Below are positions 51,670 through 60,964 of a stretch of 64,000 nt of DNA, piece by piece. The notes under the pieces were generated by a model. That model was given only the letters and a program-made list of their open reading frames with translations, did no database searches and was not told the DNA's origin. Position numbers and translations under genes: made by a program. Positions within the stretch are counted from its first letter, which is position 1, and each line of letters begins with the position of its first letter. The stretch is from Chitinophaga sp. SYP-B3965 (GTDB taxonomy: Bacteria > Bacteroidota > Bacteroidia > Chitinophagales > Chitinophagaceae): contig NZ_WJFD01000003.1 in the NCBI RefSeq assembly GCF_009647655.1, positions 372,001 to 436,000 of the forward strand, given 5' to 3'.

Positions 51670-53997
51670 ATGTACAACCGCATTTCTTCTTTATTTATAC
51701 TCTTGTCTTGCTTATCTGCATCTGTTAATGCACAGCAAAAGCCCTTAAGGTTATGGTATGATAAGCCGGCAAAATTATGGGAGGAAACTTTACCGCTTGG
51801 CAATGGCCGATTGGGAATGACCCCTGACGGCGGGCTAACAAATGAAAAAATTGTACTCAACGATATCACGCTTTGGTCAGGATCTGAGCAGGATGCCAAT
51901 AATTATGAGGCCAACAAAAGCCTTCCGGCTATAAGAAAGTTGATCCTGGAAGGAAAAAATGATGAAGCACAGGCGTTGGTTAACCGTGATTTTGTATGTA
52001 AAGGCCCCGGCTCCGGCGGCGCGCAGTGGGGAAAATACCAGACCCTGGGCGCCCTTGAGATCCATTACAACCATAAGGACGAGGATGCCACACCCAAAGA
52101 CTATAAACGCGAACTGTCCCTGGACAGCGCCATTGCCAGCTGCAGTTATACTTTGAACGAGGTAAAATATAAAAGAGAATATTTTAGCAGTTTTGACGAT
52201 GATGTTGATATCATAAAGATCAGCGCAGACAAAGCAGGAATGATCAATTGCAGGATCAACATCAACCGTCCTGAAAAGTTTGCTGTCAAAATCGAGGGCC
52301 AGCAGTTGCAGATGTCCGGGCAGCTTGATAATGGAACAGATGGTAAGGGAATGCAATACCTGGCCAGGGTAAGTGTTAAGCTAAAGGGAGGAAACGTAAG
52401 TGCAGATCAAAACTCCCTGATCATTAAAGACGCGACGGAGCTGATCATTTATGTTTCAGCAGCTACTGACTTCAGAGGGAATGTATTTAAAGAAAAGACG
52501 CAGCAATATCTGGCCGCGGCGATGAATAAGTCTTATGCAACACAGAAGGCCAATCACATTGCCAATTTCAGGAAACTGTTTAAAAGATTAAGCATCGATC
52601 TTGGATCTGGTAAAACAGAAGAGCAGTCCACCGATTCCCGGCTGGCGGCTTTTTATCAACGCTCAGAATTGGATCCGGGCATGGCCGCGCTTTTTTTCCA
52701 GTATGGACGGTATCTTACCATCAGCAGCACAAGAGTTGGCCTGCTGCCTCCAAACCTGCAGGGATTATGGGCTAAAGAAATTAACACACCCTGGAACGGA
52801 GATTACCATCTGGATGTGAATGTGCAGATGAACCATTGGCCTGTGGAAGTAAGTAATCTTTCGGAACTAAACCTTCCCCTGGCAGATCTGGTAAAGGGCC
52901 TGGTAAAACCTGGTGAAAGAACAGCAAAAGCATATTATAATGCGGAGGGCTGGATCGCCCATGTGATCACCAATGTATGGGGTTTTACAGAGCCGGGAGA
53001 AAGTGCATCCTGGGGAGCGGCCAATGCAGGTTCAGGCTGGTTGTGCAACAATCTTTGGGAACATTATGCTTTCAGCATGGATCTGAAATACCTCAAAGAG
53101 ATCTATCCGGTATTAAAAGGGTCCGCACTATTCTATAAAAGTGCACAGGTTAAAGATCCTAAAACAGGCTGGATGCTTACCTCCCCTTCCGTATCTCCGG
53201 AGAATACTTTTTACCTGCCAAATGGAAAGACCGCCAGTATTTCCATGGGACCCACCATCGACAATCAGATCATCAGAGAACTGTTTAACAATGTGATCAC
53301 CGCTTCTACCATCTTAGGTATCGATGCGGATTTCAGAAAAGAACTGGAAAACCGATTGAAGCTGGTACCTCCTGCAGGAGTGATCAGTAAAGATGGCCGC
53401 ATCCAGGAATGGATAGAAGATTATAAGGAAACGGATCCTCAGCATCGTCATATCTCTCACTTATATGGCCTGTATCCTGCGGCATTAATTACACCAACCC
53501 ATACGCCGGCGCTGGCCCAGGCAGCCAGAAAAACCCTGGAAGTAAGAGGAGACGATGGGCCAAGCTGGACCATTGCGTATAAATTATTGTTCTGGGCAAG
53601 ACTGCAGGATGGCAACCGTGCTTTTAAACTTTTTAAAGAGCTGCTCAAACCAACCCTCAGGCTGGATATCAATTATGGAGCAGGTGGTGGAGTATATCCA
53701 AATATGCTGTCCGCCGGACCGCCATTTCAGATAGACGGAAACTTTGGTGCCGCTGCAGGCCTGGCCGAAATGCTGATACAAAGCCATGATGGCTTTATCG
53801 ATCTGATCCCTGCACTGCCAGATGCATGGAAAGCATATGGAAATGTAAAAGGATTAAAAGCCCGTGGAAACTTCACGGTAGATATGAACTGGAAAGATGG
53901 TAAGATCATCTCCTACAGGATAAGCTCCACAAAAGCAAAGAAGGTCAAAGTAAAAGTAAACGGAGAGATCAAAGAGATCACTTCCAAAAGTAATTAG
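51670..53997 (+). CDS. GH95 family alpha-L-fucosidase-type glycoside hydrolase
   Basis: The 775-residue exported enzyme has a signal peptide (about 1-21, ending VNAQ) and the GH95 N-terminal domain (LRLWYDKPAKLWEETLPLGN then GRLGMTPDGGLTNEKIVLND). The (alpha/alpha)6 catalytic region contains NTPWNGDYHLDVNVQMNHWP with the catalytic Asn pair area, SVSPENTFYLPNG, QHRHISHLYGLYPA and IDGNFGAAAGLAEMLIQS. GH95 members are inverting alpha-1,2-L-fucosidases or alpha-L-galactosidases. It has its own promoter and is convergent with the alpha-galactosidase gene; their ends form one inverted repeat. Confidence 0.94.
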   Translation: MYNRISSLFILLSCLSASVNAQQKPLRLWYDKPAKLWEETLPLGNGRLGMTPDGGLTNEKIVLNDITLWSGSEQDANNYEANKSLPAIRKLILEGKNDEAQALVNRDFVCKGPGSGGAQWGKYQTLGALEIHYNHKDEDATPKDYKRELSLDSAIASCSYTLNEVKYKREYFSSFDDDVDIIKISADKAGMINCRININRPEKFAVKIEGQQLQMSGQLDNGTDGKGMQYLARVSVKLKGGNVSADQNSLIIKDATELIIYVSAATDFRGNVFKEKTQQYLAAAMNKSYATQKANHIANFRKLFKRLSIDLGSGKTEEQSTDSRLAAFYQRSELDPGMAALFFQYGRYLTISSTRVGLLPPNLQGLWAKEINTPWNGDYHLDVNVQMNHWPVEVSNLSELNLPLADLVKGLVKPGERTAKAYYNAEGWIAHVITNVWGFTEPGESASWGAANAGSGWLCNNLWEHYAFSMDLKYLKEIYPVLKGSALFYKSAQVKDPKTGWMLTSPSVSPENTFYLPNGKTASISMGPTIDNQIIRELFNNVITASTILGIDADFRKELENRLKLVPPAGVISKDGRIQEWIEDYKETDPQHRHISHLYGLYPAALITPTHTPALAQAARKTLEVRGDDGPSWTIAYKLLFWARLQDGNRAFKLFKELLKPTLRLDINYGAGGGVYPNMLSAGPPFQIDGNFGAAAGLAEMLIQSHDGFIDLIPALPDAWKAYGNVKGLKARGNFTVDMNWKDGKIISYRISSTKAKKVKVKVNGEIKEITSKSN

Positions 53998-54022
53998 GTT
54001 TCATACAAAACCTAATTACTTT
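53987..54022. repeat. Perfect 15-bp inverted repeat spanning both convergent stop codons
   Basis: AAAGTAATTAGGTTT (53987-54001) and AAACCTAATTACTTT (54008-54022) flank a six-base loop. The arms contain the stop codons of GH95 (plus) and GH36 (minus), so both proteins end Ser-Asn-stop in identical codons. It is AT-rich with no strong T-run; it may still act as a bidirectional terminator. Confidence 0.75.
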
Positions 54023-56189
54023 CTATTTCCAATATCACACTGGTCCTGCCTGTATTTACATGAGGATTAAGACCTATGGTCATCAGGAATTCCCCAGTAT
54101 AAGTTTTGGTGGAATCTATTGTTGAGCTGGTTCCGGGATATACATTCAGTTCTTTGATGCGATAGTGTTTAGCCGGATCCAGTCCCTTTAACCGAACAGG
54201 AAATTTACTGCCCTGATCGTAGCGGTTGTTCACCAGGAAATTAAACATGACGGCAGAAGTTTGCGTTGCGTTCACATACAGCATGGATGCCAGGCTGCCC
54301 TCTGTTGGATTAGCCAACCGGTATTGATCACCTTGCCAGATGATCGGTTTGATGTTGTTATACGTTTTTACTGCCTGCTGCACATAATTCAGATCATTGT
54401 CGTTTAGATGTTTGATCACAATATCAAAACCCAACTTACCCATCATGGCTACATCAGTACGGAATTTAATGGGTTGTTTGCCCCAATCTGTCACATGGTT
54501 GGAGGATGTGATGGCCGGATAAAAATAGGAGTTCTGCCATTGGATAAAGATCCGTTCCAAAGGATCGGTATTATCACTTGGCCAAAATTCTGTAAAGTAT
54601 TTCAGGGCTGCATAATCTACACGGCCACCGCCACCAGAGCAAAGCATCATGGGCACAGTCGGGTATTTGCTGCGTATCCTTTCCAGCACTTTATACAGAC
54701 CACGCATGTATTCAATATAGAAATGATCCTGGTTGCCTAAAGTCGCAGAATAAGCATTGTAGATGACTGCATTACAATCCCATTTGATATAGGCAAGCTC
54801 AGGATTTTTGGTAAACAGATCATTGACTACGCCGAACACAAAGTCCTGTACTTTGGGGTTGCTCAGGTCCAGTACAAGTTGATTTCTGAAATAGTATTCC
54901 TCGCGCTTCGGCTGCTTAATCACCCAATCAGGATGTTTTTCGTACAAATTACTTTTAGGATTCACCATTTCAGGCTCAATCCAGATGCCGAATTTCACCC
55001 CATTGGCTTGCGCTTCCTTCACAAGAGAAGATATCCCGTTTGGCAGCTTGGCTTTATTTTCCTCCCAGTCGCCCAGGCCGGCAACATCGCCATTACGTGG
55101 ATACTTGTTTGCAAACCAGCCGTCATCCAGCAGAAACATATCCACGCCAAGCTTTTTGGTATCCTTCAGCAGTTCAAATAATTTGCTTTCATTAAAGTCG
55201 AAATAAGTGGCTTCCCAGTTATTCAGCAATGTCAGTCTTGTTCCTTTACCATCCAGCAATTTATACTGCCTGGCCCAGTTGTGCATATTCCTGCTTGCGG
55301 TACCTTTTCCGTTGCTGGACAGGGTGTATAGGAATGCTGGTGTCTCAAATTCTTCGTTTGGCTTAAGCGTGTATACAGAAGCGTAATTATTGATGCCCGA
55401 GATGATCTTTAGATTATCCTGATAATCCAGTTCCAGGTCAGTCCTGAAATTACCACTGTACTCCAGGGAACCATAAAGTACAGTTCCTTCATCTTCTGTA
55501 GCAGGTTTATTCAATGAGACCATAAATACCGATGGCATAAACAAATTTGCTCTGGTGCCAAGTTTACTGTCTAAAGTTTTTATACCATGGGTGACTTTTG
55601 ATTCTTCAGGCTGCATTTCTTTAGCCCAGTCTCCATGGTATTGGGTCAGCCAAAATCCGCCTTCTGCTTTCAGGTATAAGTTGGCAGATGCATATTTGGA
55701 AAGTAGAACATTCCCTTTTTCCCGATGTTTAACGATACTCCATTGCTCCACTACATCATCTTTGAAATAGGTTTTATAATAAAGCGTTACCTGGAAATCA
55801 TAAACAGGATCTTTCAAAAGTACCGTAGTCAAAGACACATCATCATCCACTTTTGTCACCTGATGGCTTACGTACCGTAAGTCGAGCGAATTATTCCCGT
55901 CAGCATGACTGACACTTATCGCAGGCTCAAACAGGCTTTTAGAACCGGAAGAAGTATAGGCTGAATTCAGAACACCTGTATAATCTCCCGCCTGCTTGTA
56001 AGCAGCTGGAATATGTGCATACTCTTCCGCGCCGGACAATTTCCTGCCAAAGTAAATGGTAGCAAGGTTGTTTTTGGCATCAGCCTGCAATACCAAAGCA
56101 TTATGCCTCGTCTCTATCGGAATGGTAGTTTGACCAACACTCTGGAGTGTACATACGATCAATAAAGCAACAGGGATAAATTGTTTCAT
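54012..56189 (-). CDS. GH36 family alpha-galactosidase
   Basis: The 725-residue protein has a signal peptide (about 1-19) and the GH36 layout: an N-terminal beta-supersandwich (about 20-310), a TIM barrel (about 320-640) and a C-terminal beta domain. Motifs include FLLDDGWFANKYPRNGD, VKFGIWIEPEMVNPKSNLYE, YIKWDCN with the nucleophile Asp471, LCSGGGGRVDY and FWPSDNTDPLERI with the acid/base Asp. It releases terminal alpha-galactose from oligosaccharides, probably in the periplasm. It is the last gene of the galactose operon, four bases after the DUF5107 gene. Confidence 0.95.
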   Translation of the reverse strand: MKQFIPVALLIVCTLQSVGQTTIPIETRHNALVLQADAKNNLATIYFGRKLSGAEEYAHIPAAYKQAGDYTGVLNSAYTSSGSKSLFEPAISVSHADGNNSLDLRYVSHQVTKVDDDVSLTTVLLKDPVYDFQVTLYYKTYFKDDVVEQWSIVKHREKGNVLLSKYASANLYLKAEGGFWLTQYHGDWAKEMQPEESKVTHGIKTLDSKLGTRANLFMPSVFMVSLNKPATEDEGTVLYGSLEYSGNFRTDLELDYQDNLKIISGINNYASVYTLKPNEEFETPAFLYTLSSNGKGTASRNMHNWARQYKLLDGKGTRLTLLNNWEATYFDFNESKLFELLKDTKKLGVDMFLLDDGWFANKYPRNGDVAGLGDWEENKAKLPNGISSLVKEAQANGVKFGIWIEPEMVNPKSNLYEKHPDWVIKQPKREEYYFRNQLVLDLSNPKVQDFVFGVVNDLFTKNPELAYIKWDCNAVIYNAYSATLGNQDHFYIEYMRGLYKVLERIRSKYPTVPMMLCSGGGGRVDYAALKYFTEFWPSDNTDPLERIFIQWQNSYFYPAITSSNHVTDWGKQPIKFRTDVAMMGKLGFDIVIKHLNDNDLNYVQQAVKTYNNIKPIIWQGDQYRLANPTEGSLASMLYVNATQTSAVMFNFLVNNRYDQGSKFPVRLKGLDPAKHYRIKELNVYPGTSSTIDSTKTYTGEFLMTIGLNPHVNTGRTSVILEIESN

Positions 56190-56193
56190 GTAA

Positions 56194-59100
56194 TTAATCT
56201 ATAAGATCTATTATCGGTTTCTGGATTTCAAGATGTTGTTTAGCCCCCAGGTGCTCAGCATCGAGGTTGAGCACATCAAGGAACGAACGGTTCGCCAGTT
56301 CATTGGACCCTAATCCCAGGTATCCCAGTCCACTGATGAAAAGGCAATGGGCCTTATTCCTCAACTGGAGATCATCTTCAAATACCAGCAGATTGGGTAG
56401 TGAAACCGCAAAGTAATCAATTTTCACGTCGTCGGTCATATGCTGCAGACCATAATTGACCAGGCGCTTAAAAATTTCAGTTGCTTTTTCATCATCTCCC
56501 AGTTTTTTCCAGGCCAGGCCCTGGTAAAAGATCTTGTCCGGTTGCTGATCATTATAGAAAATAGCGGCAGCAGGTTCCGTACTCCCGATGGTTGCTTTTT
56601 GGAAATAAGTGATGGCCTGCTGCTGATCACCGAGGTCATTAAAAGCAGAGCCCATCAGATAAAATATCTCGTTCTCCTGTGCTCCGAACAACTTTCCTTC
56701 ACCCAGGTTATGGGGATAAACCTGGGCCTGTTTCAACAATTCAATAGCTTGCGCGGGAAGCCCGTCTGCAATCATCATTTTTGCTGTTTGTACCAGCGCA
56801 TACACATACTGCCCGGAAGCTTTACCTTCTCCTCCTTCCCAGGGATGGAACTGTCTGTTCCTGAGCATTTGCATGGCTTTAGCATGATCACCCATAAAAT
56901 TATGGATCGTGATCATTTCCAGGTAAACATCATCCCTTTGAGCAGCGGTTTCCTGGTGTTTTACCAAAAACTTCAGCCTTTCCCAGGGCGTATAGTTCAA
57001 TCTTTTGTAAAGCTGGTGTAATTCCATCAGCACACGATCATCTTTGGTATCCAGTTCAAACGCTTTTTCAAAACACATTAAAGCCTTCTGCTGATCATTC
57101 AGTTTATTAAAATAAGCGATGCCAAGATTTCTCCATACCGTTGGGAATGCAGGGTCTGCTTTGGCAGCGTTCTCCCAATAATGTATGGCCAATAAATACT
57201 GGCGCTTGTCATAAAACAGGTTACCCAGGTAATAAGGAGCCCGGGGATCTGCCGGACGGAGTGATATAGCCAGCTGCAAGGCGTTTATGTCCTCCAGCCT
57301 GTTTGGAAAACACAAATAAGGATCCGCTTCAGCCGCTTTGCTGAGCAGATCTTCAACCTTATTCTTCTTGTTCAGGTGATGAGCAAACGAGGCCAGATGA
57401 TAATACACCATCGGATGCGTCCCTGTTTGTTTAACAGCATAATGGAGCAGGTCTGATGCTTCACTATACAATCCTGCCGCGGCATAATCCAGCGCATAGA
57501 CGATAAAATTCTGCTCATATCCCCTGGACAGTTTCATCAGCTCTTCCAAAGCGGCGGTACATTCAGCCGTTTGAAATGTTGCACCAAAAGCCAGGGAAAG
57601 TTCATATAGTGCGCCCAGGTTAAACGGATCTCTGATCAGGGCCGCTTTGGAAACCGCGATGGCCTGATCATGTTGTTCCATCTTCCGGTATGCAGCAGCT
57701 TTGACAACGTAGGCTTTGCTGTTGCCGGCATTACCATCTATTGCAGCATTGATATGTTCTAAGGCTAATTGGTGATCTCCCCGGGCCATGTCTATCTGCG
57801 CTACGGCAAAGTATCCACTGTCTTTCCAGGCTTTACCCCATGTTGCTTTATAAAAAAACTCATAAGCTTCATCGTGCTTGTTCTGGAACTTAAGGCTTAA
57901 AGCAAGGTTATAATACGGCTCAGTATCATAAGGGTTTGGATTGCGCTGTGTACTTGTCTGGATGGCTTTTCTGAAGTAAGGTTCGCTTTGGCCAAACTGA
58001 CCTCTCCGCAGGTACCAAAGGCCTAATGCATTGTTACACCTGATGTCCTGGGGATCACGCTTTAAGGCTTCTTCATAATAGGGCACCGGGCTATAGGTTG
58101 CATGACGGTATTGTTCCAGATGCTGGCCTGTTAAAAATAACTGTTCGTTATTCTCTGCCAGTTCAGGTGCAACTGCAGGTTTTGCTGCTTCCGGGATCAC
58201 ATTGATCTTATTAGCTGCCGGTTCATACCTGATGAGCTCATTACCCTTTTGAGAATGGATGATCAATAACAAACCGTTTTCCTTTACCGCTTCCGGCAGG
58301 TTAATTTTTTTGACATAAACCAACTTCGGATCAATACTTGCCTGATCGGAAAACAGTTCAGTCCCTTCATAAAAGAGTTGAATGCGGATGTCCTTCTGCA
58401 ATGAAGTCACATATATCTTTAGTTCTGCTTCTGCCTCGTGCAGCTCCAATGCCAGCAGAATATCCCGGGTAGCATTTTTCACCATACCCAATTCCTGGTA
58501 AGGCATAAAGTACTGCGTAAAGGATTTTTCTTCATTCGGCAACAGCCAGGTAAAATCCGGCTGATTGTCTGTAAACATACCGGTCATCAGTTCTATATAA
58601 GGCCCGTCTTCATCCGTCAGGTTCCTGTCCCAGGCTTGTCCAAAATCACTATGCCCCCATGTCCACTGTTTTTTCCCGGGAGAAACATGGTGATTGGCAA
58701 CATGGAGTAATCCACCCTTTGAATCGTGTTCGTAGCCGCCTACAAAATCATAAGCAGAATTAATGGCCATGTAAGAAGTAGGGACCGGAATATTCTTATA
58801 CATGGATATATCTGTTCCGGGAGCATAATTTACTTTGTAATAAGTGCCGGTGGCTATTGGAAAAGTAGATACATCACGTTTGCCATGATCAAACACAGCA
58901 TTCACATCAGGAGGAAACACAGACTGATAGTGGTCATTCACTTTTACTGCCGGATTGGCCCACCAGAGAAAAGTCTGCGGTAAGCTGGAGCGGTTAAGCA
59001 GTTTAGCTTTGATCTCAATATAGGCCTTGCCCGGATGTAAAGTAAAACCGGCAAGTCCTTTTGTGTGGAACATCTGCTCCACCTCGTTCACCCATACCGT

Positions 59101-59535
59101 CATGCTTCCATCCGGATTTTCTTCAATCTTATAATCCACAGGATCAAATGTACTGGGACGATGATGTTGAGGCCAGTTGAACTCGATCCCTCCTGATATC
59201 CATGGACCGGTAAGTCCCACCAGAGCAGGTTTGATCACCTGGTTATAGTAGATAAAATGCCGCTGTTTGATCTTATCATATGCCATCTGTATCCTGCCTC
59301 CAAGTTCGGGCAGGATCATGATCTTCAGGTATTCGTTCTCCAGGAAGAGTGCTTTATAAGCCTTGTCTGTTTTTTCATCGTATATCTTTTCGATAACCGG
59401 GTTTGGATAAACTACGCCACTGCTTCCCTGGTAAATACGTTTTTCAAAGAACATAGGGTTCTTGTCTGGTTTACCGATACCATAGGTGGGTATGATCACC
59501 TCTTCTTCCCAAACGTTTACTTGCGCTGTTTTCAT
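56194..59535 (-). CDS. DUF5107 and tetratricopeptide-repeat protein
   Basis: This 1113-residue protein has no signal peptide. The N-terminal DUF5107 domain (about 30-330) contains LPELGGRIQMAYDKIKQRHF, GLTGPWISGGIEFNWPQHHR and TLHPGKAYIEIKAKLLNRS, with a fold resembling galactose-mutarotase-like beta sandwiches. A long TPR array follows (about 470-1090): IRCNNALGLWYLRRGQFGQS, PTVWRNLGIAYFNKLNDQQK and similar units. DUF5107 proteins are often encoded beside sugar porters and glycosidases. It lies one base from the porter and four from GH36, so it belongs to the galactose operon, perhaps as a sugar-binding scaffold or intracellular glycosidase. Confidence 0.88.
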   Translation of the reverse strand: MKTAQVNVWEEEVIIPTYGIGKPDKNPMFFEKRIYQGSSGVVYPNPVIEKIYDEKTDKAYKALFLENEYLKIMILPELGGRIQMAYDKIKQRHFIYYNQVIKPALVGLTGPWISGGIEFNWPQHHRPSTFDPVDYKIEENPDGSMTVWVNEVEQMFHTKGLAGFTLHPGKAYIEIKAKLLNRSSLPQTFLWWANPAVKVNDHYQSVFPPDVNAVFDHGKRDVSTFPIATGTYYKVNYAPGTDISMYKNIPVPTSYMAINSAYDFVGGYEHDSKGGLLHVANHHVSPGKKQWTWGHSDFGQAWDRNLTDEDGPYIELMTGMFTDNQPDFTWLLPNEEKSFTQYFMPYQELGMVKNATRDILLALELHEAEAELKIYVTSLQKDIRIQLFYEGTELFSDQASIDPKLVYVKKINLPEAVKENGLLLIIHSQKGNELIRYEPAANKINVIPEAAKPAVAPELAENNEQLFLTGQHLEQYRHATYSPVPYYEEALKRDPQDIRCNNALGLWYLRRGQFGQSEPYFRKAIQTSTQRNPNPYDTEPYYNLALSLKFQNKHDEAYEFFYKATWGKAWKDSGYFAVAQIDMARGDHQLALEHINAAIDGNAGNSKAYVVKAAAYRKMEQHDQAIAVSKAALIRDPFNLGALYELSLAFGATFQTAECTAALEELMKLSRGYEQNFIVYALDYAAAGLYSEASDLLHYAVKQTGTHPMVYYHLASFAHHLNKKNKVEDLLSKAAEADPYLCFPNRLEDINALQLAISLRPADPRAPYYLGNLFYDKRQYLLAIHYWENAAKADPAFPTVWRNLGIAYFNKLNDQQKALMCFEKAFELDTKDDRVLMELHQLYKRLNYTPWERLKFLVKHQETAAQRDDVYLEMITIHNFMGDHAKAMQMLRNRQFHPWEGGEGKASGQYVYALVQTAKMMIADGLPAQAIELLKQAQVYPHNLGEGKLFGAQENEIFYLMGSAFNDLGDQQQAITYFQKATIGSTEPAAAIFYNDQQPDKIFYQGLAWKKLGDDEKATEIFKRLVNYGLQHMTDDVKIDYFAVSLPNLLVFEDDLQLRNKAHCLFISGLGYLGLGSNELANRSFLDVLNLDAEHLGAKQHLEIQKPIIDLID

Positions 59536-59536
59536 A

Positions 59537-60883
59537 CTAATGTCTGATTAAATTGTCTTCGAGTTCTTCGAGGGTTTGTCCTTTGGTTTCCCTGACTTTC
59601 CTTAACACAAAGAGAAAGCCCAGAAAACAGATGACTGCATAGAGATAGAACGGTCCATATGCACCTAATTTTTTAGCGAGGATGGGAAATGTAAACACCA
59701 GGATAAAGTAGGCTCCCCAAAGAGAAACAATAGCTACCGATGAAGCCATGCCCCTTATCTTGTTTGGAAAGATCTCCGAGATCAACACCCAGGTTACCGG
59801 CGCCAGGGAAATTGCATACATGCTGATGGCCAATAAAACAAAAATGGAAACCATACCTGCGGGGTACTGATTTTGCAGCATAAAGGCCAGGATGATGTAT
59901 ACGACAGATAGCCCCAATGAACCGATCAGCATCAGTGGACGGCGGCCCATTTTATCCACCTGCCACATGGCCAGCAGCGTAAACACAAGATTCACAAATC
60001 CGATCGCTACCGTTTCAAAAAGCTGCCTGTCCAGGTTTGCCCCAACAGATTCAAATATGGTAGAAGTATAATTGAACACCACATTGATCCCGCAGAACTG
60101 CTGGAATACGGCTAAAGTGATCCCAACAACTACAGCAGGCCGCACACCCTTATCAAATAGTTCTTTATAAGTGTATTTAGTAGTGCCCGTCAATGATCTT
60201 TGAATGGCAGAAACCGTACTTTCAACAAATTCCACTGAACCAATTTTGTCTAAAACTTTTCTGGCTGCTACATCCTGCCCATCTTTCAGCAGCCAGCGCG
60301 GACTTTCAGGAAGCCATATCACACCTAATAAAAAGAAAACAGAAGGTACTGTTCCCAATCCGAACATCCATCTCCAGGCATTTTCACCCGTATCGGCCAA
60401 AAAATAATTCACGAGGTTGGTGATCAGGATCCCAAGAACTACCGTCAATTGGTTGATCGCTACATTCCTGCCCCGTACTTTTGCAGGCGAGATCTCAGCA
60501 ATGTACATCGGGCATAACATAGATGCCATTCCAACACCGATTCCTGCGGCAAAGCGCATCAGTATAAAGAAAGTAAGGCCTGGGGAAAATGCTATTGCTA
60601 TGGAAGAAACTGCGAAAATAAAAGCAGCGAGCATCAAGCCAGGTTTCCTGCCATATTTATCGGCGAGCTTTCCGGCAATTAAACAACCTGCTATACATCC
60701 TAAAGCTAAGGAACCTGTTAAAAAGCCCTCCCACCAGGCATCCAGCATAAACTGTTCCCTCAGGAAGGGTAAGGCTCCGGATATCACCGCAAAGTCGAAT
60801 CCAAACAAATAACCGCCAAGGGCAGAGATGAATGAAATTCCAATAATGTACCTGTTGTTGAATGTGTTTTTGTTGTCCGTCAT
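59537..60883 (-). CDS. Sugar porter family MFS transporter
   Basis: The 448-residue protein has twelve transmembrane helices and the sugar-porter signatures: GGYLFGFDFAVISGALPFL in TM1, GKLADKYGRKPGLM in the 2-3 loop, RFAAGIGVGMASMLCPMYIAE, WLPESPRWLL before the central loop, QQFCGINVVFNYTSTIFE in TM7 and MWQVDKMGRRPLML in the 8-9 loop. It probably imports galactose or a related hexose by proton symport. It lies between GH97 and the DUF5107 gene, 81 bp after the former. Confidence 0.95.
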   Translation of the reverse strand: MTDNKNTFNNRYIIGISFISALGGYLFGFDFAVISGALPFLREQFMLDAWWEGFLTGSLALGCIAGCLIAGKLADKYGRKPGLMLAAFIFAVSSIAIAFSPGLTFFILMRFAAGIGVGMASMLCPMYIAEISPAKVRGRNVAINQLTVVLGILITNLVNYFLADTGENAWRWMFGLGTVPSVFFLLGVIWLPESPRWLLKDGQDVAARKVLDKIGSVEFVESTVSAIQRSLTGTTKYTYKELFDKGVRPAVVVGITLAVFQQFCGINVVFNYTSTIFESVGANLDRQLFETVAIGFVNLVFTLLAMWQVDKMGRRPLMLIGSLGLSVVYIILAFMLQNQYPAGMVSIFVLLAISMYAISLAPVTWVLISEIFPNKIRGMASSVAIVSLWGAYFILVFTFPILAKKLGAYGPFYLYAVICFLGFLFVLRKVRETKGQTLEELEDNLIRH

Positions 60884-60964
60884 GTCATTACGTGGTTACT
60901 TAAAGTTGCCTTTTTGTTAGAAGTTGAACAATGGATGGATTCAGTTAAACCATGGACTATATGC

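Noticed and set aside
53987..54022. Inverted repeat as a transposon or insertion-sequence end
   Set aside because: There is only one hairpin, no transposase and no target-site duplication; it joins two intact genes.
56440..57021. 193-codon plus-strand open frame inside the DUF5107-TPR gene
   Set aside because: Antisense to conserved TPR units, with no family features of its own.
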